This document shows positions 11,074-23,303 of a stretch of 64,000 nt of DNA, in pieces. Numbering within the stretch: position 1 is the first letter of the stretch; each line of letters starts with the position of its first letter. Location of the stretch: contig NC_033566.1 in assembly GCF_001680005.1 (NCBI RefSeq), positions 2,480,001-2,544,000 of the forward strand, written 5' to 3'. The notes below the pieces were generated by a model. The model did no database searches. It saw only the letters and a list, made by a program, of their open reading frames with translations, and was not told the DNA's origin. Position numbers and translations under genes: made by a program. This DNA is from Plasmodium coatneyi (Eukaryota; Apicomplexa; Aconoidasida; Haemosporida; Plasmodiidae).

Positions 11074-12978
11074 ATGATCATCCCCCCGTGGGGATCCATA
11101 CTTTGGTGCATTTTGTGTGCAGAGCGTCCGTTGTATGGATTTTTTCTAATCGGTTTTCGCGTAATTGTTACCGTGTCGTTTCTTCCCCTTCCATGTAGAT
11201 GCACGCCCGGTGGTAGCAGAAGATGGAAGAGGACATTGGCCGTTGCATGCGCCGAAAGAGGCGACGACATTTTAAACGACAAGGGGCTGTCCATACTCCA
11301 AGTGGAAGATATGTGCAAGAAGAAAGACGCAAGTCTGTCAGATAAAATATATGGCTTATCCCTGCATGACACGAAAGATCTATTTGTGGAACTAACGAAC
11401 TCTATCATGTACACGGATTATGAAGAGCAAGTGAAAACGGAAAAAAATATTTTTACATGCACTCAGCGCACGTTAAAATTTATGAAGGAAAATATAAAAA
11501 AAAAAACGGAAGAATTGATCACTGGAGCTAGGAAATATATCGATGAGTTGTTCGGTAGTTACGACATTTTGAACAAAAAAGAGTGGGAGTCTATATCTAA
11601 GTTGAATTTATTCTTAGACATAAATGGAGAGGAGGATGTGTTGTTGATAAATGGAAGGGACATATTTTTTCACGTGATGGGTGTAAATTTCCCGAAGAAA
11701 ATTCCCCTAAATACACAGGACGTGTTGGAAAATATTACTGAATTGTTTAGACATAACAAGAATATATTTGAGCAGTATGAAAAGAAAGTTCATAAGATTG
11801 AAAAGGACATAAGAACATATTTAGGAACTGGAGGGAAGAGGTTTCCACTGAATTATACACATTGGAATAATAGCTACATTAATATTACGCAGAATGTGGC
11901 AGTGAGAGCTTTTATGGATGATTTATACAACTATTTTGAGCACCTAGAAAGGAAGTTAATGTATAACCCTAACAGATTGACAAAGATAGACATATCCTTC
12001 CTGGATGGGACGCTAGATGCAATTGATAATATTATAAAATCCACCATTGAATATAAAACGGAGAAATTATTTGGTCTTTTAAATAATATATTTAAGGGAG
12101 ATTTAAGGTCCATTTTGGGGTTTTTCACCTACCTATTTGATACAGAACGTAGGAAAAATAAAATTATTTTAAAAACCATTGCGAAGGAAAAGACGGGGGA
12201 TGAGTACGACAGTAACTTTCTATTCGACGTCGAATCGTTATACGTGAGGGAAAAAGAAGACATACAAAATGCCTTGTCCAAATTCAGCCATTTTATGAAG
12301 GTCAATTTTGGGTTTGATGTTGGCAGTCCAAGTGTTCACTTGCTCAAAAGTAAAATAGAAGACGCGGTGGTACAGGAGCAGCAGCAGCAACAGCAAATCA
12401 TGAAGCATTTCAAAAATATCGTGCACGAATTATTGTGTAGACAACAAGTTATCGAATTTTTCACCCTTGTCAATTCGCTGAAGGAAAACAGCAAAGGGAT
12501 CAGCCCCTGTTTTTGGAAAGTTTGGGGGTGTCTGACCGCCAAAAATGACAATTGCATATATATCAAAACGAAGAAGTTGATTCAGCTGGTGTCCAAATAT
12601 GCAGAAATTAGAGAAAAAAACAATTGCAATATTAAGCAAAATGATAGTGAAGAAAATATCTTAGAGCTGATGAAGGATATAAAAAGCGCCTTCTACAGAT
12701 ATAGGATTGCCATTAAAATATTGTTCCTGCTGATTGAGGATTTGAAGTTGTCCAAGCAGCTTAATGAAGAATATGAGAACCTCCTCAGGGAGAAGAAAGA
12801 AGCGCAGGAGGAAAATTACGGTATCACAGAGAAGGACAAGGATAAAATGGATAAAATGTACGAAAAAGCCATCAACGAATGGACCAGCAAATTGGAGGCC
12901 AAGAAGATGGCCATAGAATCGAACAAAAACGCCATCATATTCTACCTCTGCTTAATTAAGACATTCAAACTTAGCTAG
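11074..12978 (+). CDS. Conserved-looking protein of unknown function, 5' end uncertain
   Basis: I do not recognise this protein. The frame stays open from 10990 to the TAG at 12978. The first in-frame ATG is at 11074, giving 634 aa. The first 40-60 residues look like translated intron or UTR: hydrophobic and Trp/Cys-rich, with a pyrimidine-rich stretch and an acceptor-like CCATGTAG at 11191-11198. The mature coding region therefore probably starts near 11200 or at the ATG at 11312, with an upstream exon not identified. From residue about 60 on, the sequence is a mostly helical, Lys/Glu/Ile-rich protein with scattered cysteines. It has a Gln run (seven Gln) near position 12380 and a charged coiled-coil-like segment before the end (about 12760-12930). 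No signal peptide or transmembrane segment is evident in the well-supported part. Codon use and length support a real gene. Confidence 0.75.
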   Translation: MIIPPWGSILWCILCAERPLYGFFLIGFRVIVTVSFLPLPCRCTPGGSRRWKRTLAVACAERGDDILNDKGLSILQVEDMCKKKDASLSDKIYGLSLHDTKDLFVELTNSIMYTDYEEQVKTEKNIFTCTQRTLKFMKENIKKKTEELITGARKYIDELFGSYDILNKKEWESISKLNLFLDINGEEDVLLINGRDIFFHVMGVNFPKKIPLNTQDVLENITELFRHNKNIFEQYEKKVHKIEKDIRTYLGTGGKRFPLNYTHWNNSYINITQNVAVRAFMDDLYNYFEHLERKLMYNPNRLTKIDISFLDGTLDAIDNIIKSTIEYKTEKLFGLLNNIFKGDLRSILGFFTYLFDTERRKNKIILKTIAKEKTGDEYDSNFLFDVESLYVREKEDIQNALSKFSHFMKVNFGFDVGSPSVHLLKSKIEDAVVQEQQQQQQIMKHFKNIVHELLCRQQVIEFFTLVNSLKENSKGISPCFWKVWGCLTAKNDNCIYIKTKKLIQLVSKYAEIREKNNCNIKQNDSEENILELMKDIKSAFYRYRIAIKILFLLIEDLKLSKQLNEEYENLLREKKEAQEENYGITEKDKDKMDKMYEKAINEWTSKLEAKKMAIESNKNAIIFYLCLIKTFKLS

Positions 12979-13934
12979 ATTTAGCTCGTCGGAATTTCGA
13001 CTCTCTCTTCACGTGATCTCTCACATTATACATTACGTGATCTTTCATGTCCAACACATGATCTCTTGTGTTGGTCCTAACGCAATCTCTCATGTTGTCC
13101 CACGCGTTCACACCTTTATTCTCCCCATCGCTTTCATATTTTGGAACCCCTTTTATGAGCCCCCAATTGGGGTGGGCAAAATAAACATTACGAGGGATGG
13201 TGAAAAGGGGGGGGAGGACGATGTTTCCACTCAGGTGAGGTTCACTCTGAAGAAAACTCCCTGCACGGGAATGTGCACCAGTATCTGCTTAAATATGTCT
13301 ACTTCTGCGGAGATGTGTTCACAATTACGCTCATTCGTGCGTGTACTTTTAGGAAGCTAATTTATGCTGTCCATTCTGTGTGTTACATATTTTTGTGCTG
13401 ACTTGCATGCCTATTTCTTTTTCCCCTTATTAATGCTTTTTTTTCTCTCTCTTCCCTTCCCCTGCACACACACTCTACACTGTTCATTAATTTTTTTTTG
13501 TTTTTTTTTCGTTTGCAAAAATGCAGTTATGTTTTGCCATTATTGGTAATATGGCCATTCCGATGTTGGCTACTTTTCCCATTATGTCAATCTGCCGTTT
13601 GAGGGGGGGGTGGCCTTTACGAGAAGCGCGGGAAGGGGGGCGATCCGATGAGATGCATATTGCACTTAATTAAAAATAACTACACGATGCGCATTCCAAA
13701 TTTGCTTTATTTGATTTTATCATTTTTCCCTTCACCTACAACTTCACACATGGGTGAAGTGCCCAAATAGGGTGGGATAAACATATTAAGTGGAGAGATG
13801 CAATTCAGAGGTTGGATGTTTTGTTAAGCCGACTGACAACAGCGATAATCCAACCTGGACTAACTCCAACTGTAGGAAAAATAGTTGGAAGGGTAAAAGT
13901 GGCCTCAGACACGGAACAGCTAGCGCAACGACGC

Positions 13935-13974
<40 letters not shown>

Positions 13975-15828
13975 TTATATCGGCGTATTAACATAGCTTC
14001 ATTCTTCCGTAGCATTATGATTAAAAAAAAAAAAATTGAGACGATGTAGGAACCGTTTCACTATTTTTTCCCTTCCAGTGTATTCTCCCTTTTTTTTAAT
14101 TGTGACATTTGTGAGAATGTCTGCTGAACATAAATGTGTGTAACACACATGTGTGAAATACTTTTTCTTTACAAAGGAGGAAATCAATTGAAAAAGGATA
14201 AAGTTTTTCAAATGAATAAAAACAAAAATACATAGAATGGGAGCCGTTTTACAAAATAGGAAAAAAAAAAAAAAAAAAAAAGTAGGCAAAGTTTACGTAA
14301 TATGTGATGGTGAATCAAAGGTGGACACGGTGAAAAACGGGAAGTGGTGAAATTGTGAAAAGGCCATGTAGTAAAATATCAATAAAGTCCAGAAGACATG
14401 ACTGTAACGTGGGTCAGAAATGGCGAAATGGAAATATAAAAAGAAAAAATAAACGCTTAAATTTAAAACAAATTGTCATGATATATATAAGTGATGCACT
14501 ACACAAAAATGAAGTATACGTTTTTTAAAGGAGTCCCCATGAAACAAGGACAACACAATGCAAGTGCATGGCCTATAAACATACACAAGGAATGTGGCGG
14601 GGACAACATCACAGCATATATAATTCCGCATAAAAAAAAAAAAAATTGTAATAAAATTGCCAATCAGTTATTTTTTTTTGTAAATTGCATATTAAGTATT
14701 CAATAAAAAATTTTCAGCTTAAATGGCAATCAAATAGAATGCACGCATTGGGCACGAGGACACACACAAATGCAATGTGTATTTTTTTTTTTCTTTTGCG
14801 TAAAGGTTTATAAGGGAAGTGCACCCACATACGCGAGCGCCTATTTTCACATGCACGTGTCACTTCTTTGTAATTATAGTAGCGAATAAGATTCTTGTAA
14901 ATAAAAAACAGCAAAGAAAGTTTTAATTATGATAAGGTATCAATATTTCCTTCTTAATTACGATGAGTAGTGGAGTGCATATATACATCATGGCCAGAAT
15001 TTGAACGCGCGCAAGGAGCATGCGGAGAGGATTTTCTTTTTTTTTCTTTATCAGGGAATTATCATAAAAGATTTGATTCTTCTGGGTGTACATTTCTCGT
15101 TAACGATAAAGTATACACGCAGATACGCATGAGTAGGTAAATACATCTGCATTAATGAGGTAATAAAAAAAGAAAAACGCGTCTTACCGATGGCTTGTTT
15201 CTTCTAACTGTGGAGGAGGTATACAAAAAGTTGTTTAACGGAAGGGGCCAGAGTAGAATGTACCCAAAGGGTTAAAGTTGAATTACAAAAGGGGAGTGAG
15301 GATATGTTCTAATCTTATGTCTATCAGTTTTGTCATCACCATCAGTGTTGGTCGCGCACCATTAGCGACATGGCTATATGCGTATTTGATCTTCACCTCT
15401 ATACATAGCGCCAACTTGGAATGTCTTGAAACTGTTTACAGTAACGTACAGTGTGGTATAAAATCGCGCATATCACCCCAATTTCCTCCTCCTTTTCCCA
15501 AACATAAGGGTCCTGTTTTTCCTGTATGGTAGCTATTTTTGTGCTTTTCCAAGGGGTCTATTCACCCTACTACATCTCCATTCTTCCTAATTACATGGAT
15601 CCGAAGTATTCTACCTTCCGCAGAAAGGCCTACAGTTGGATTAAAAACTTAAGGGAAAATTTTGAATTATGTGGTGAGGTAAATTTACAGAAAAATATGG
15701 GTAGGAAAGGGAACCCGGTGCGACGGGGTGCACAGATGGGTTCGCAACTGAGTATATAACGAATGGGCATGCAAAACATAGAAACACGTATGTGTGCACA
15801 TGCACCCCGCAGTTTGGTGCACTCTATT
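12979..15828. other. Intergenic, nothing firmly supported
   Basis: A 2.8 kb gap with poly-T/poly-A tracts (13937-13967 and 14261-14281) and only short frames. Two overlapping short frames at 15278-15532 and 15526-15759 have fairly balanced composition (the second includes MDPKYSTFRRKAYSWIKN). They lack splice context, signal peptide or a recognisable domain, so they are not called as genes. Confidence 0.5.
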
Positions 15829-16044
15829 CTAATCACTCATTTTCTGTATTACGTTTCTTCCTAGCTTGTGGCCAATATACACAAGCGCGTTAAAAATCAG
15901 TACTGCCATCACGACGGCTGGAATGTAGTTACGTTGGCATGCCTTTTCTGATTGATCTACACATGTTCTAAAGGCTTCCCTAACGATGCTCTGGACTTGT
16001 GGGCCAAAGTTGTTAATATCGATATTAGCGACGGTTTTATCCAT
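15829..16044 (-). CDS. Small single-pass membrane protein, 71 aa, unknown
   Basis: A complete ATG-to-TAG frame of 71 residues with balanced amino-acid composition, unlike the homopolymer-driven frames around it. The N-terminal half (MDKTVANIDINNFGPQVQ) is hydrophilic with two cysteines near residues 28 and 35. It is followed by one predicted membrane segment (about residues 43-58, IPAVVMAVLIFNALVYIG) and a short basic tail. The arrangement fits a small tail-anchored or organelle membrane protein, but I do not recognise the family. It lies at the boundary where the window turns more AT-rich. An additional exon cannot be excluded. Confidence 0.55.
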   Translation of the reverse strand: MDKTVANIDINNFGPQVQSIVREAFRTCVDQSEKACQRNYIPAVVMAVLIFNALVYIGHKLGRNVIQKMSD

Positions 16045-17129
16045 TTTGTGATGCTATATATATGTACGTATATAATAATGGTAATTTTCCGTATGCTATC
16101 TTTGAGGGGTGATTAACTAACGTACGACGTTGCGTTAATTTTCGCTAACTGAAATTTGTTTTTATGTTTTGCTTATAATACAAAAAAGTCTACTTCCGTC
16201 GCAATAGCGATTAGGTTTACAAATTGGTGAGCGCAAAATGATAGTGAAAAATTAATTTTTTTAAATGCGCTTTTCTTTTGTTACATATCAAAAAAATATT
16301 GCTTTTTCGGAATTAATTAATATTTTCAAGATATTACTTTTTTTTTTTCATACGGAAGAAAAAAAGGTAAGAAATGCATAAATTTGGTGAAAGTATTTGT
16401 ATAATATAACAAATAATAAAATTCTTGAAGCTTTTATTAGAATTGTGATCCTGTTCATCCTACTACATATTTATTAGTTCCTTTTATTCTCCATACTTTT
16501 TCAAATGCGTGTTATTTTTCGTTTTTCCACTTCGACATAAAGAATATTTTATTTTTTGCGATAAGTTTTTTTTTTTTTTATTTATTTTTGAAAAGCCGCC
16601 ACCAAAAGCGGAACGCTAATTATACTGTGAGCCAATATGAAAGAGAGAAAATAATTTTTTCAGAGCATAATTCTAAAATAAAAGTTAAAGAATTATGATC
16701 CATGCATAATCGCGTGGCAATAATAAACCGCAATAAAACAGTGTTTAATAATAGCAATGGCTATCCCGATTTCAATTTTATCGTTATTTACCAGAAAAAA
16801 GGAAAAAAAAAATTGCGAAAAAAATACTGTAATTTTTTAGGGAAAATTTTCACAGAAACACCCCTTTTTTTTCATTTTTGCATACAAAATGACCAGAAGG
16901 GGATAATGCATATATTATTACATATAATACATAGGGACGTTCACGTGTAATACGTATTAAACGCACACGCATATTAGTATGCATAATAAATATATTAAAC
17001 CTAAAACTAATTCTTTGGAGATATTTTTTTCCAAGGAACATAAGGTAAAAGTGGGTGCGGGAGTTGTCATCTTACGATGATGCGCACTTGAATTCAAAAA
17101 TTGTATGTCTCGGTAATTTACAAAAATAT

Positions 17130-17131
<2 letters not shown>

Positions 17132-17173
<42 letters not shown>
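17132..17173. repeat. Poly-A tract, about 42 A
   Basis: Uninterrupted adenine run. Long poly(dA:dT) is common in Plasmodium intergenic DNA. Its exact length may be affected by sequencing or assembly. Confidence 0.9.
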
Positions 17174-17178
<5 letters not shown>

Positions 17179-20100
17179 AGAAAAGAGCAGATCCCGATAG
17201 TGAATAAAAATACATTATTAAAAAAAATATATATATAATAATCAAGGAGGATGATGCAGCATGTAAAAATAAAAATGACATATAATAAATATGCGTAATG
17301 TTTATTACCTATATTTTGCTATTAGTTCCGTCCCCACAAAATGCTCTTTTTTTCTTGCTTTACATTGTAGAAAATGTGTTTAAAAACGACAAACTGCTGT
17401 AGCCACGTGGGGGGGAAAAAAGAAGAACAAATTTGCATTGTAGCAACTTATTTTTGTGTGTGAATAATTTGATCTTTTCTTCCTTTGTTAAGCAAACACA
17501 TAAGGGGTATTTTACTTTCACGTGAACTGAAATAAAAAATTCCTTTGCCAAGAAATGCTTCCCCCTTTTTATTACTTAACAAAAGAAATGTGCAACAAAA
17601 ATTAGGTGGACAAATATATTTACCTTGTCCAATAGGTGAAATTTCGAACTACATAAATTTTGACATATGACGTAGTAATGTGAAAAGTTACCGTTTTGGC
17701 TTCCTTCATTATCCGCACTATATTTTATTATGTTATGTGTCTTGCCGCATGGCACGACGTATGGACGTGCACAATACCGTTATATTAAATATTTTAATTT
17801 GTTCATTGCATGTGCAAAGGGGGGGAAAAAAAGGCCCTGTGAAGCGCCACGACATACTTACATGTGTATACTGTAAGACCATCCTACATTGGGTACCCTC
17901 TTAAGTTAAAATGCCTCCACTGTTCATTTATCATAAAATAATTTCTGGTGATTATTCACTAGAAAAATGGTACCACTAAAATGTGAGACGTGTTTCTTTG
18001 TCCGTATTGCATGGACTACTTTTAAGCGAAAATTTCAATCGCATCTTTTATGCCCTTATCAAAAGGGAAGCTTGTTTGGAGGGTATCGAAAACAGAGTAA
18101 TGTAGAAGGTTATTGCTCGTGGCGGTGGTAGTGTAATTATTGAATACATTCATACGCCGCTGCTACGTCATATGCATATAACTTTCATTAGAACTATGTG
18201 AAAAAAAAAAAATATGGCACCTTAACTAGAGAGGCAACTTTTTCACCTTCACGTTAACGATGTCAACATTGATTACCCCAGGGTTGTGTGGAAAAAATTT
18301 GCCCCCTTTATCTGCTAATCAATTTTGTTATGTTTTTAGGTGCACACAAAAATGTATGTGTGCTCAGGCAGGTTATGTTTCTCCTGCAAGTGGTTATTGC
18401 GACGCTGTATATGTTGTAATAACGGAGGGAACGTAAGCTAAAAGTTGTTGAACAGAACTACATACCTATTTTGCGCTATTCGTTTCTCCTTTCCTTTTTC
18501 TCATTGAATTGGCCAGACACATTAAGCTATTTTGCGGTGAAAAAGTACACCCTAAACCGTTTGCATTTTGTTCCTTTCGCAAAAAACAGAAAAAAAAAAA
18601 AAACTTTGTGAAACGCGTAAAAATTGTCTTACTCCTCTACTTTAACAAATGGATTGCTACTAAAATAGATGAATAATTTCCGAAAATTATTAACTCCTTC
18701 ATCATGTAAAGTAGTTAACAAAAAGTTCGTTTGTATACTTTTCTGGCGGAAAAATTGTTTAAAATTTGTTCGTCGCTACCCTCCGCGCGGGGTTATGTGC
18801 ATGTAATTTATGCGTAATAATATTTCTTTTTACTTAGAGTCACGGCACACTTTTTTTTCCCCCTTGGAGGAATCCTTCATTTTATTGAATAAAAGAAAAG
18901 AGGATATTATAAAATTAATGCCAACGTAAAAATTTACCTCTTATGTTATTATATAATGTTGATCATTTTACCTTTTAATTTGTGTTTTTTTTTTTTTTTT
19001 TAAGTCTTACATTTAAATTCGCTTATGCTTTTAAAAAACGCCTCGTGAAATAACCTGTATGCAATGACCATTTAGTATTAATGTTGTATATACGCTTTAG
19101 CAAACTTAAAAAGAAAAAAAAAAATGTAATCTTTTTAACATTTGTTCCTTTAAGTGTAATTCATTGCAGTGTAACTACATTGGGCGTGTCAGTAAATTGG
19201 GGAATGAACAACAATGGGTGTCTTCCCACAAAATGGCGATAAGAAATCACGCGTTTTTGCAGTGTGGTGCTGGCCTGGATAGTCTGCTATACTTGTGAAG
19301 CTTAACAACATTTGCCATTTTTTTTTTTTTTGCAAAAATGAAAAGGGGAAGTACGAATGAGTTGTACACACCAATCATTAGGCGCGAGCAAAATGTAAGG
19401 CGCTCCACCGGTTTGAGTCAATCGTACAATTTAACAGCGCCGAAGAATCAGCTTTACAAAGTAAGATAAATGCGCATAAGGTTAATTATAAACAGTGCGT
19501 TTCTTGGAAATTCCCCTGTGGTCTATTTTGCTGTGCAGTTTAAGTGATCAGTCGAGGTTGTGGACAATTTAGCAAATAGCTCAAAAGCAACTTTGGCATT
19601 CTTCCAGTCAGGAAAAAAAAAAAATATATATATTTATATATCACTATTCGGAAATAAAACGTAACTTAAATTTTTAGGCAAGTTAGCAAATCGTCTAAAC
19701 TCCGTTTCAATAATGGTGCACATAGTATGAGCAATGCCGTTTCGCTTCATTTATTTTGTGTGTACTGACACATGTCACGTTCGTGCAAAATCAAAGAAAG
19801 GAGTTCAAAGTTTGTATGTGAAGAAGGGTAAAACAGCGGGGGGTACGTTGCAAACATGCCTTTTTGTCACACATGCATATGAGAAGCTTTAACAAAAGAG
19901 TTTACAGGGAAGTTGGAGGTGGCACTGTTTATCCTCTTCGATAGGTAACGCGATTAATATGGACATTTGAAAGAAGTAATTTTTATGTGTGAAATAAAGA
20001 GTAGTAAGTGAACATGTAGAGTAGGTGTCTTCAAATGCACTCCTTTGAAGGGTACAATTCGGGAAGAGATGGATTTTACGTGTACTGTGCGCCTGTCAGC

Positions 20101-21124
20101 ATATGTTAGTGTGGACGAAATGTGTATTTTTTTCCCCCAACATGGAAAAGCATTCGCTTTACGTTTTGGGACGAAAATTTTTCTGTGCATCCGGTCACCA
20201 CTTACATTGAATGTATATAATAAAATAAAAATAGCCAAAAAAATGTGAAGGGACTTTTTACACTTATGGTCATTCTTCTATCGAGTGAATTTCCTGCCAC
20301 TGTTCCACTTTTATAGTAAGCCATGCGAAATAAAACATTCGTTTATTGGTAATGGAAATTATTGCCAAAAATATGGATTAGTCGTTAATAAAAAAGGGGG
20401 TGTCCAAAAAAGTAGTAACCCGAAAGCAGCAACGTTGGCAAAATGGCACGAATATTATTGTCTACATTTTGAGACAATATATCACAACATCGCGCAACGT
20501 ACTGTCATAATGATACAAATGTCAACTACACCCCCCCCTTGAGTAAAAAACTCCTCCAGTGGCGCTTACGCACTAATTAGATCGTTCATACATTTGGTTG
20601 GATTAGAATAATGAATGATATGTACCTCCCACCACTGGGTTCTATGTGCACATCGCAACCGTGTCTATTTTCTGAATGAGGCCATGAAAAAAAAAAAAAA
20701 AAGGAACATGCACACTAGACACACAATTATGTTGAATTAAATCATTTGAACAAATAATAATTGAAGTTAAAAATTTTCCCGCCGGACTACAAATATGTAT
20801 TAATTTTTTACACATATGAAGAAAGCCTTTTAAGCGATTAATTGGCAATTAAAAGTAATAAATAGTAGCGTAGTTTTTTACACCTGCGGGACCCGTCCAC
20901 ATAAGTATACTCTATATATTATGTTGTTCTATGGCTCGTGTATTTTCCTTTTTTAGTCTAAAAATGTGTGTCATTTTCATACTGCTTACTTTTTTGGCGC
21001 ACTTGAACTTCTTTAGTACCATACACATGGCTATTACTTGCACACACCATTTTCTTATAAGTTGTTCGTAGTTCAGTCTTTTGTAAACCCTTGCATATAT
21101 AACTCGGTTCCTAGTTAAATTATG

Positions 21125-21310
21125 ATAAAAAAAAAAAAAAAAAAAAAAAAAATACAGAAAAAAAAAAAAAAAAAAAAAAAAAAATTACACAAAAAAAAAA
21201 AAAAAAAAAAAAAAATTCAGAAAAAAAAAAAAAAAAAAAAAAAATTCAGAAAAAAAAAAAAACAGAAACAAAAAAAACAGAAACAAAAAAAACAGAAACA
21301 AAAAAAATAA
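21125..21310. repeat. Poly-A minisatellite with regularly spaced short interruptions
   Basis: Runs of 20 or more A are separated by TACAG, TTACAC, TTCAG and TTCAG at intervals of roughly 30-33 bases. The array then changes to a shorter period of about 15-16 bases built on ACAGAAACAAAAA (21262-21307). The regular spacing means this is a tandem repeat and not a simple homopolymer. The lysine-rich open frame across it is not a gene. Confidence 0.85.
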
Positions 21311-21745
21311 AATAAAAAAATAAAAATTAAAAAATAAAAAATAAAAAAAATAAAATAGAATAATAGAATAAATTTTTCTAAGAATTCTTTACTGTTATAA
21401 AAATATTCATTATAATTTAATCTTTGCACATTTTTCAAATTTTTAAGGTAAAATAAAAAGATAAAGAAAAAGAATATAATGATACATGTTTCGTTTTACT
21501 CTATTTTTCACAAAATATAGAAGTTTTCGAGTTTTTGTGATGTATTTTATCAATGTGCATGGCATGAATAGTCACATATATTTATAAATTTATGTAGCTG
21601 AATATAAATTATCGTGTTACACAAAGAAATATACCTTTTTAAAGTTTCCCTTTTCGAGTTTATAATATTTTTTTTTTTTGTTTCCAAATTAGGAAATAAA
21701 AATTACCCATTTTTTGTATCCCATTTAATTCTCTAATTTTCCAAA

Positions 21746-22773
21746 ATGATTGATAATAAGAATAACAACTCCAGGGGATCATCCCATGGATTCAGCACTG
21801 GAAGTGCGGGAAATTTAAATAAAGTCAATTCTTTTCTTAAAGTTTTTGTCTTTACTTTCGTAATTTTGGCTATCCAATGTCTTAACGAAAGTGTAAGTGG
21901 AGTAGGAAATTAGTTATACCAAATGCGCACGTATGCGATGTCTACTTTGAAGAGATGCTTCTCTTTTACATCACTTCGTGTGTTGTGCGCGGAGGATGAA
22001 AATGTTTTATAATTTTTTTTACGGAGAACCTTGCCGACGTCCAATTTTATGTCTTTTTTTTTTTTTTTTTTTTTTTTGTGCATTTCTGTACGCAGTTTTC
22101 CGCTTCTGTGCAAAAGAGCTCAGGAAATGGGCCCAAAGTGGCTAGCAGACTGTTACTAAGTAATTTTGATGACAGTTCTGTAAGCCTCGTCATAGGCGGC
22201 GACGATGAAGGTTCAAATAGCAACATAACATCTGGTAAGTTCGGGAAAAAAGCAGAAAAAGTGAAAAGAAGAGGCTGCCAATACTAGCACTGCCGCTACT
22301 GTTTCCTCCTCTTCTTATGCTTATATTTCTCATTCTTTCACAACTTTTTATAATTAGAATATTACTACCTCATTGTGGATGACAACGAAAACAAGGTAGA
22401 TGAATTGGGAAGTGCTGAAAACCTCTCAGACAGTAACCATGATGGTGATGTCCAAGTACCCCAAGAAGAAGATGTGTCTGAAAAGGAAAAAAAATTATCC
22501 AGAGAGAAGACCTACGGAAGCAATGTAACTGGAGAGACCACCATGAACGATTTTTTATATGAAGCTGATTTCATGAGGGATTGCAGAATGAACAAGATAA
22601 AAGGAAAGCTTCACAAGAAAATATTTAGTTTCTTCAAGAAACACCACTACGTTGTTGCAGCTGTTATGTCTATAATTTCTCTATTGGCAGGCAATACTGT
22701 ATTAGCAGTAGGTGTGATAGTAATATATATAATGTTATTGGCACTTGGATACGTACACAAAAAATTAAAATAA
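21746..22773 (+). CDS. Three-exon secreted/exported-type protein with C-terminal membrane segment, 233 aa
   Basis: Exons are read as 21746-21892, 22096-22234 and 22358-22773, with GT-AG introns and consistent phases (0, then 1). Exon 1 (49 codons) has a hydrophilic start and a recessed hydrophobic core (about residues 30-45, SFLKVFVFTFVILAIQCL), as in Plasmodium proteins sent to the host red cell. Exon 2 carries RLLLS near residue 67, similar to the export motif RxLxE/Q/D but with Ser at the last position, so export is uncertain. Exon 3 is acidic (EEDVSEKEKK), then basic. It ends in one long or two short membrane segments (about residues 190-225, VVAAVMSIISLLAGNTVLAV) followed by a Lys tail. 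The family is unrecognised. The second intron, in addition to the usual single intron, is unusual for this gene class. Confidence 0.75.
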
Positions 22774-23261
22774 AGGAATACGCACCAGTTGCCCTGAAAA
22801 AAAGGGACTGGGTGTTAAAAGTCACCTGTTTGAGACTATTTCTTCCCCAAAGAGGAAATTTGTGCTCTACCCATAGCGGTAGCTAAAGAATGAAAATACA
22901 ACAGGTTTAATATTTAATTAATTAATTAATTAATTTTTTTACGTAAAACGAGTTAAGTATAACTCAAGTTTTTATTTGTCACATAAGATACCTTCAGTTA
23001 TTGGAAGTGGCAATTTTTTTAGAATTTTTTTCTGTTATATAATATATTTTTTTTTTTGGTACTTTTCGTATATTTCGCACACTAGATAAATGCAGAAGAA
23101 GTGCATTTTTTTTTCAAGAGCAAAATTTTGTAATTTTGTTTTTTTCAAAAAATTTACATGCACATTTATTTTGTCCAATTTTTTAGTTAGTGCTTAATAT
23201 AAAAAAATCGTTAACAAGTATATTATATTTTTTTCTTTTTATTAATTCAGATATGTGGATT

Positions 23262-23303
<42 letters not shown>

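Larger units (their letters stand above)
16045..21745. other. Long gene-poor AT-rich region
   Basis: About 5.7 kb with no supported gene. Holds very long homopolymers (poly-A at 17132-17173), AT microsatellites (near 19624-19640) and the poly-A minisatellite listed separately. Short frames are dominated by Lys or Phe runs, or stop quickly. It looks like the transition from core to accessory DNA and the 5' flank of the first exported-type gene. Confidence 0.55.

Noticed and set aside
21122..21310. Lysine-rich 62-residue frame
   Set aside because: Encoded entirely by a poly-A minisatellite; no start context, domain or flanking exon.
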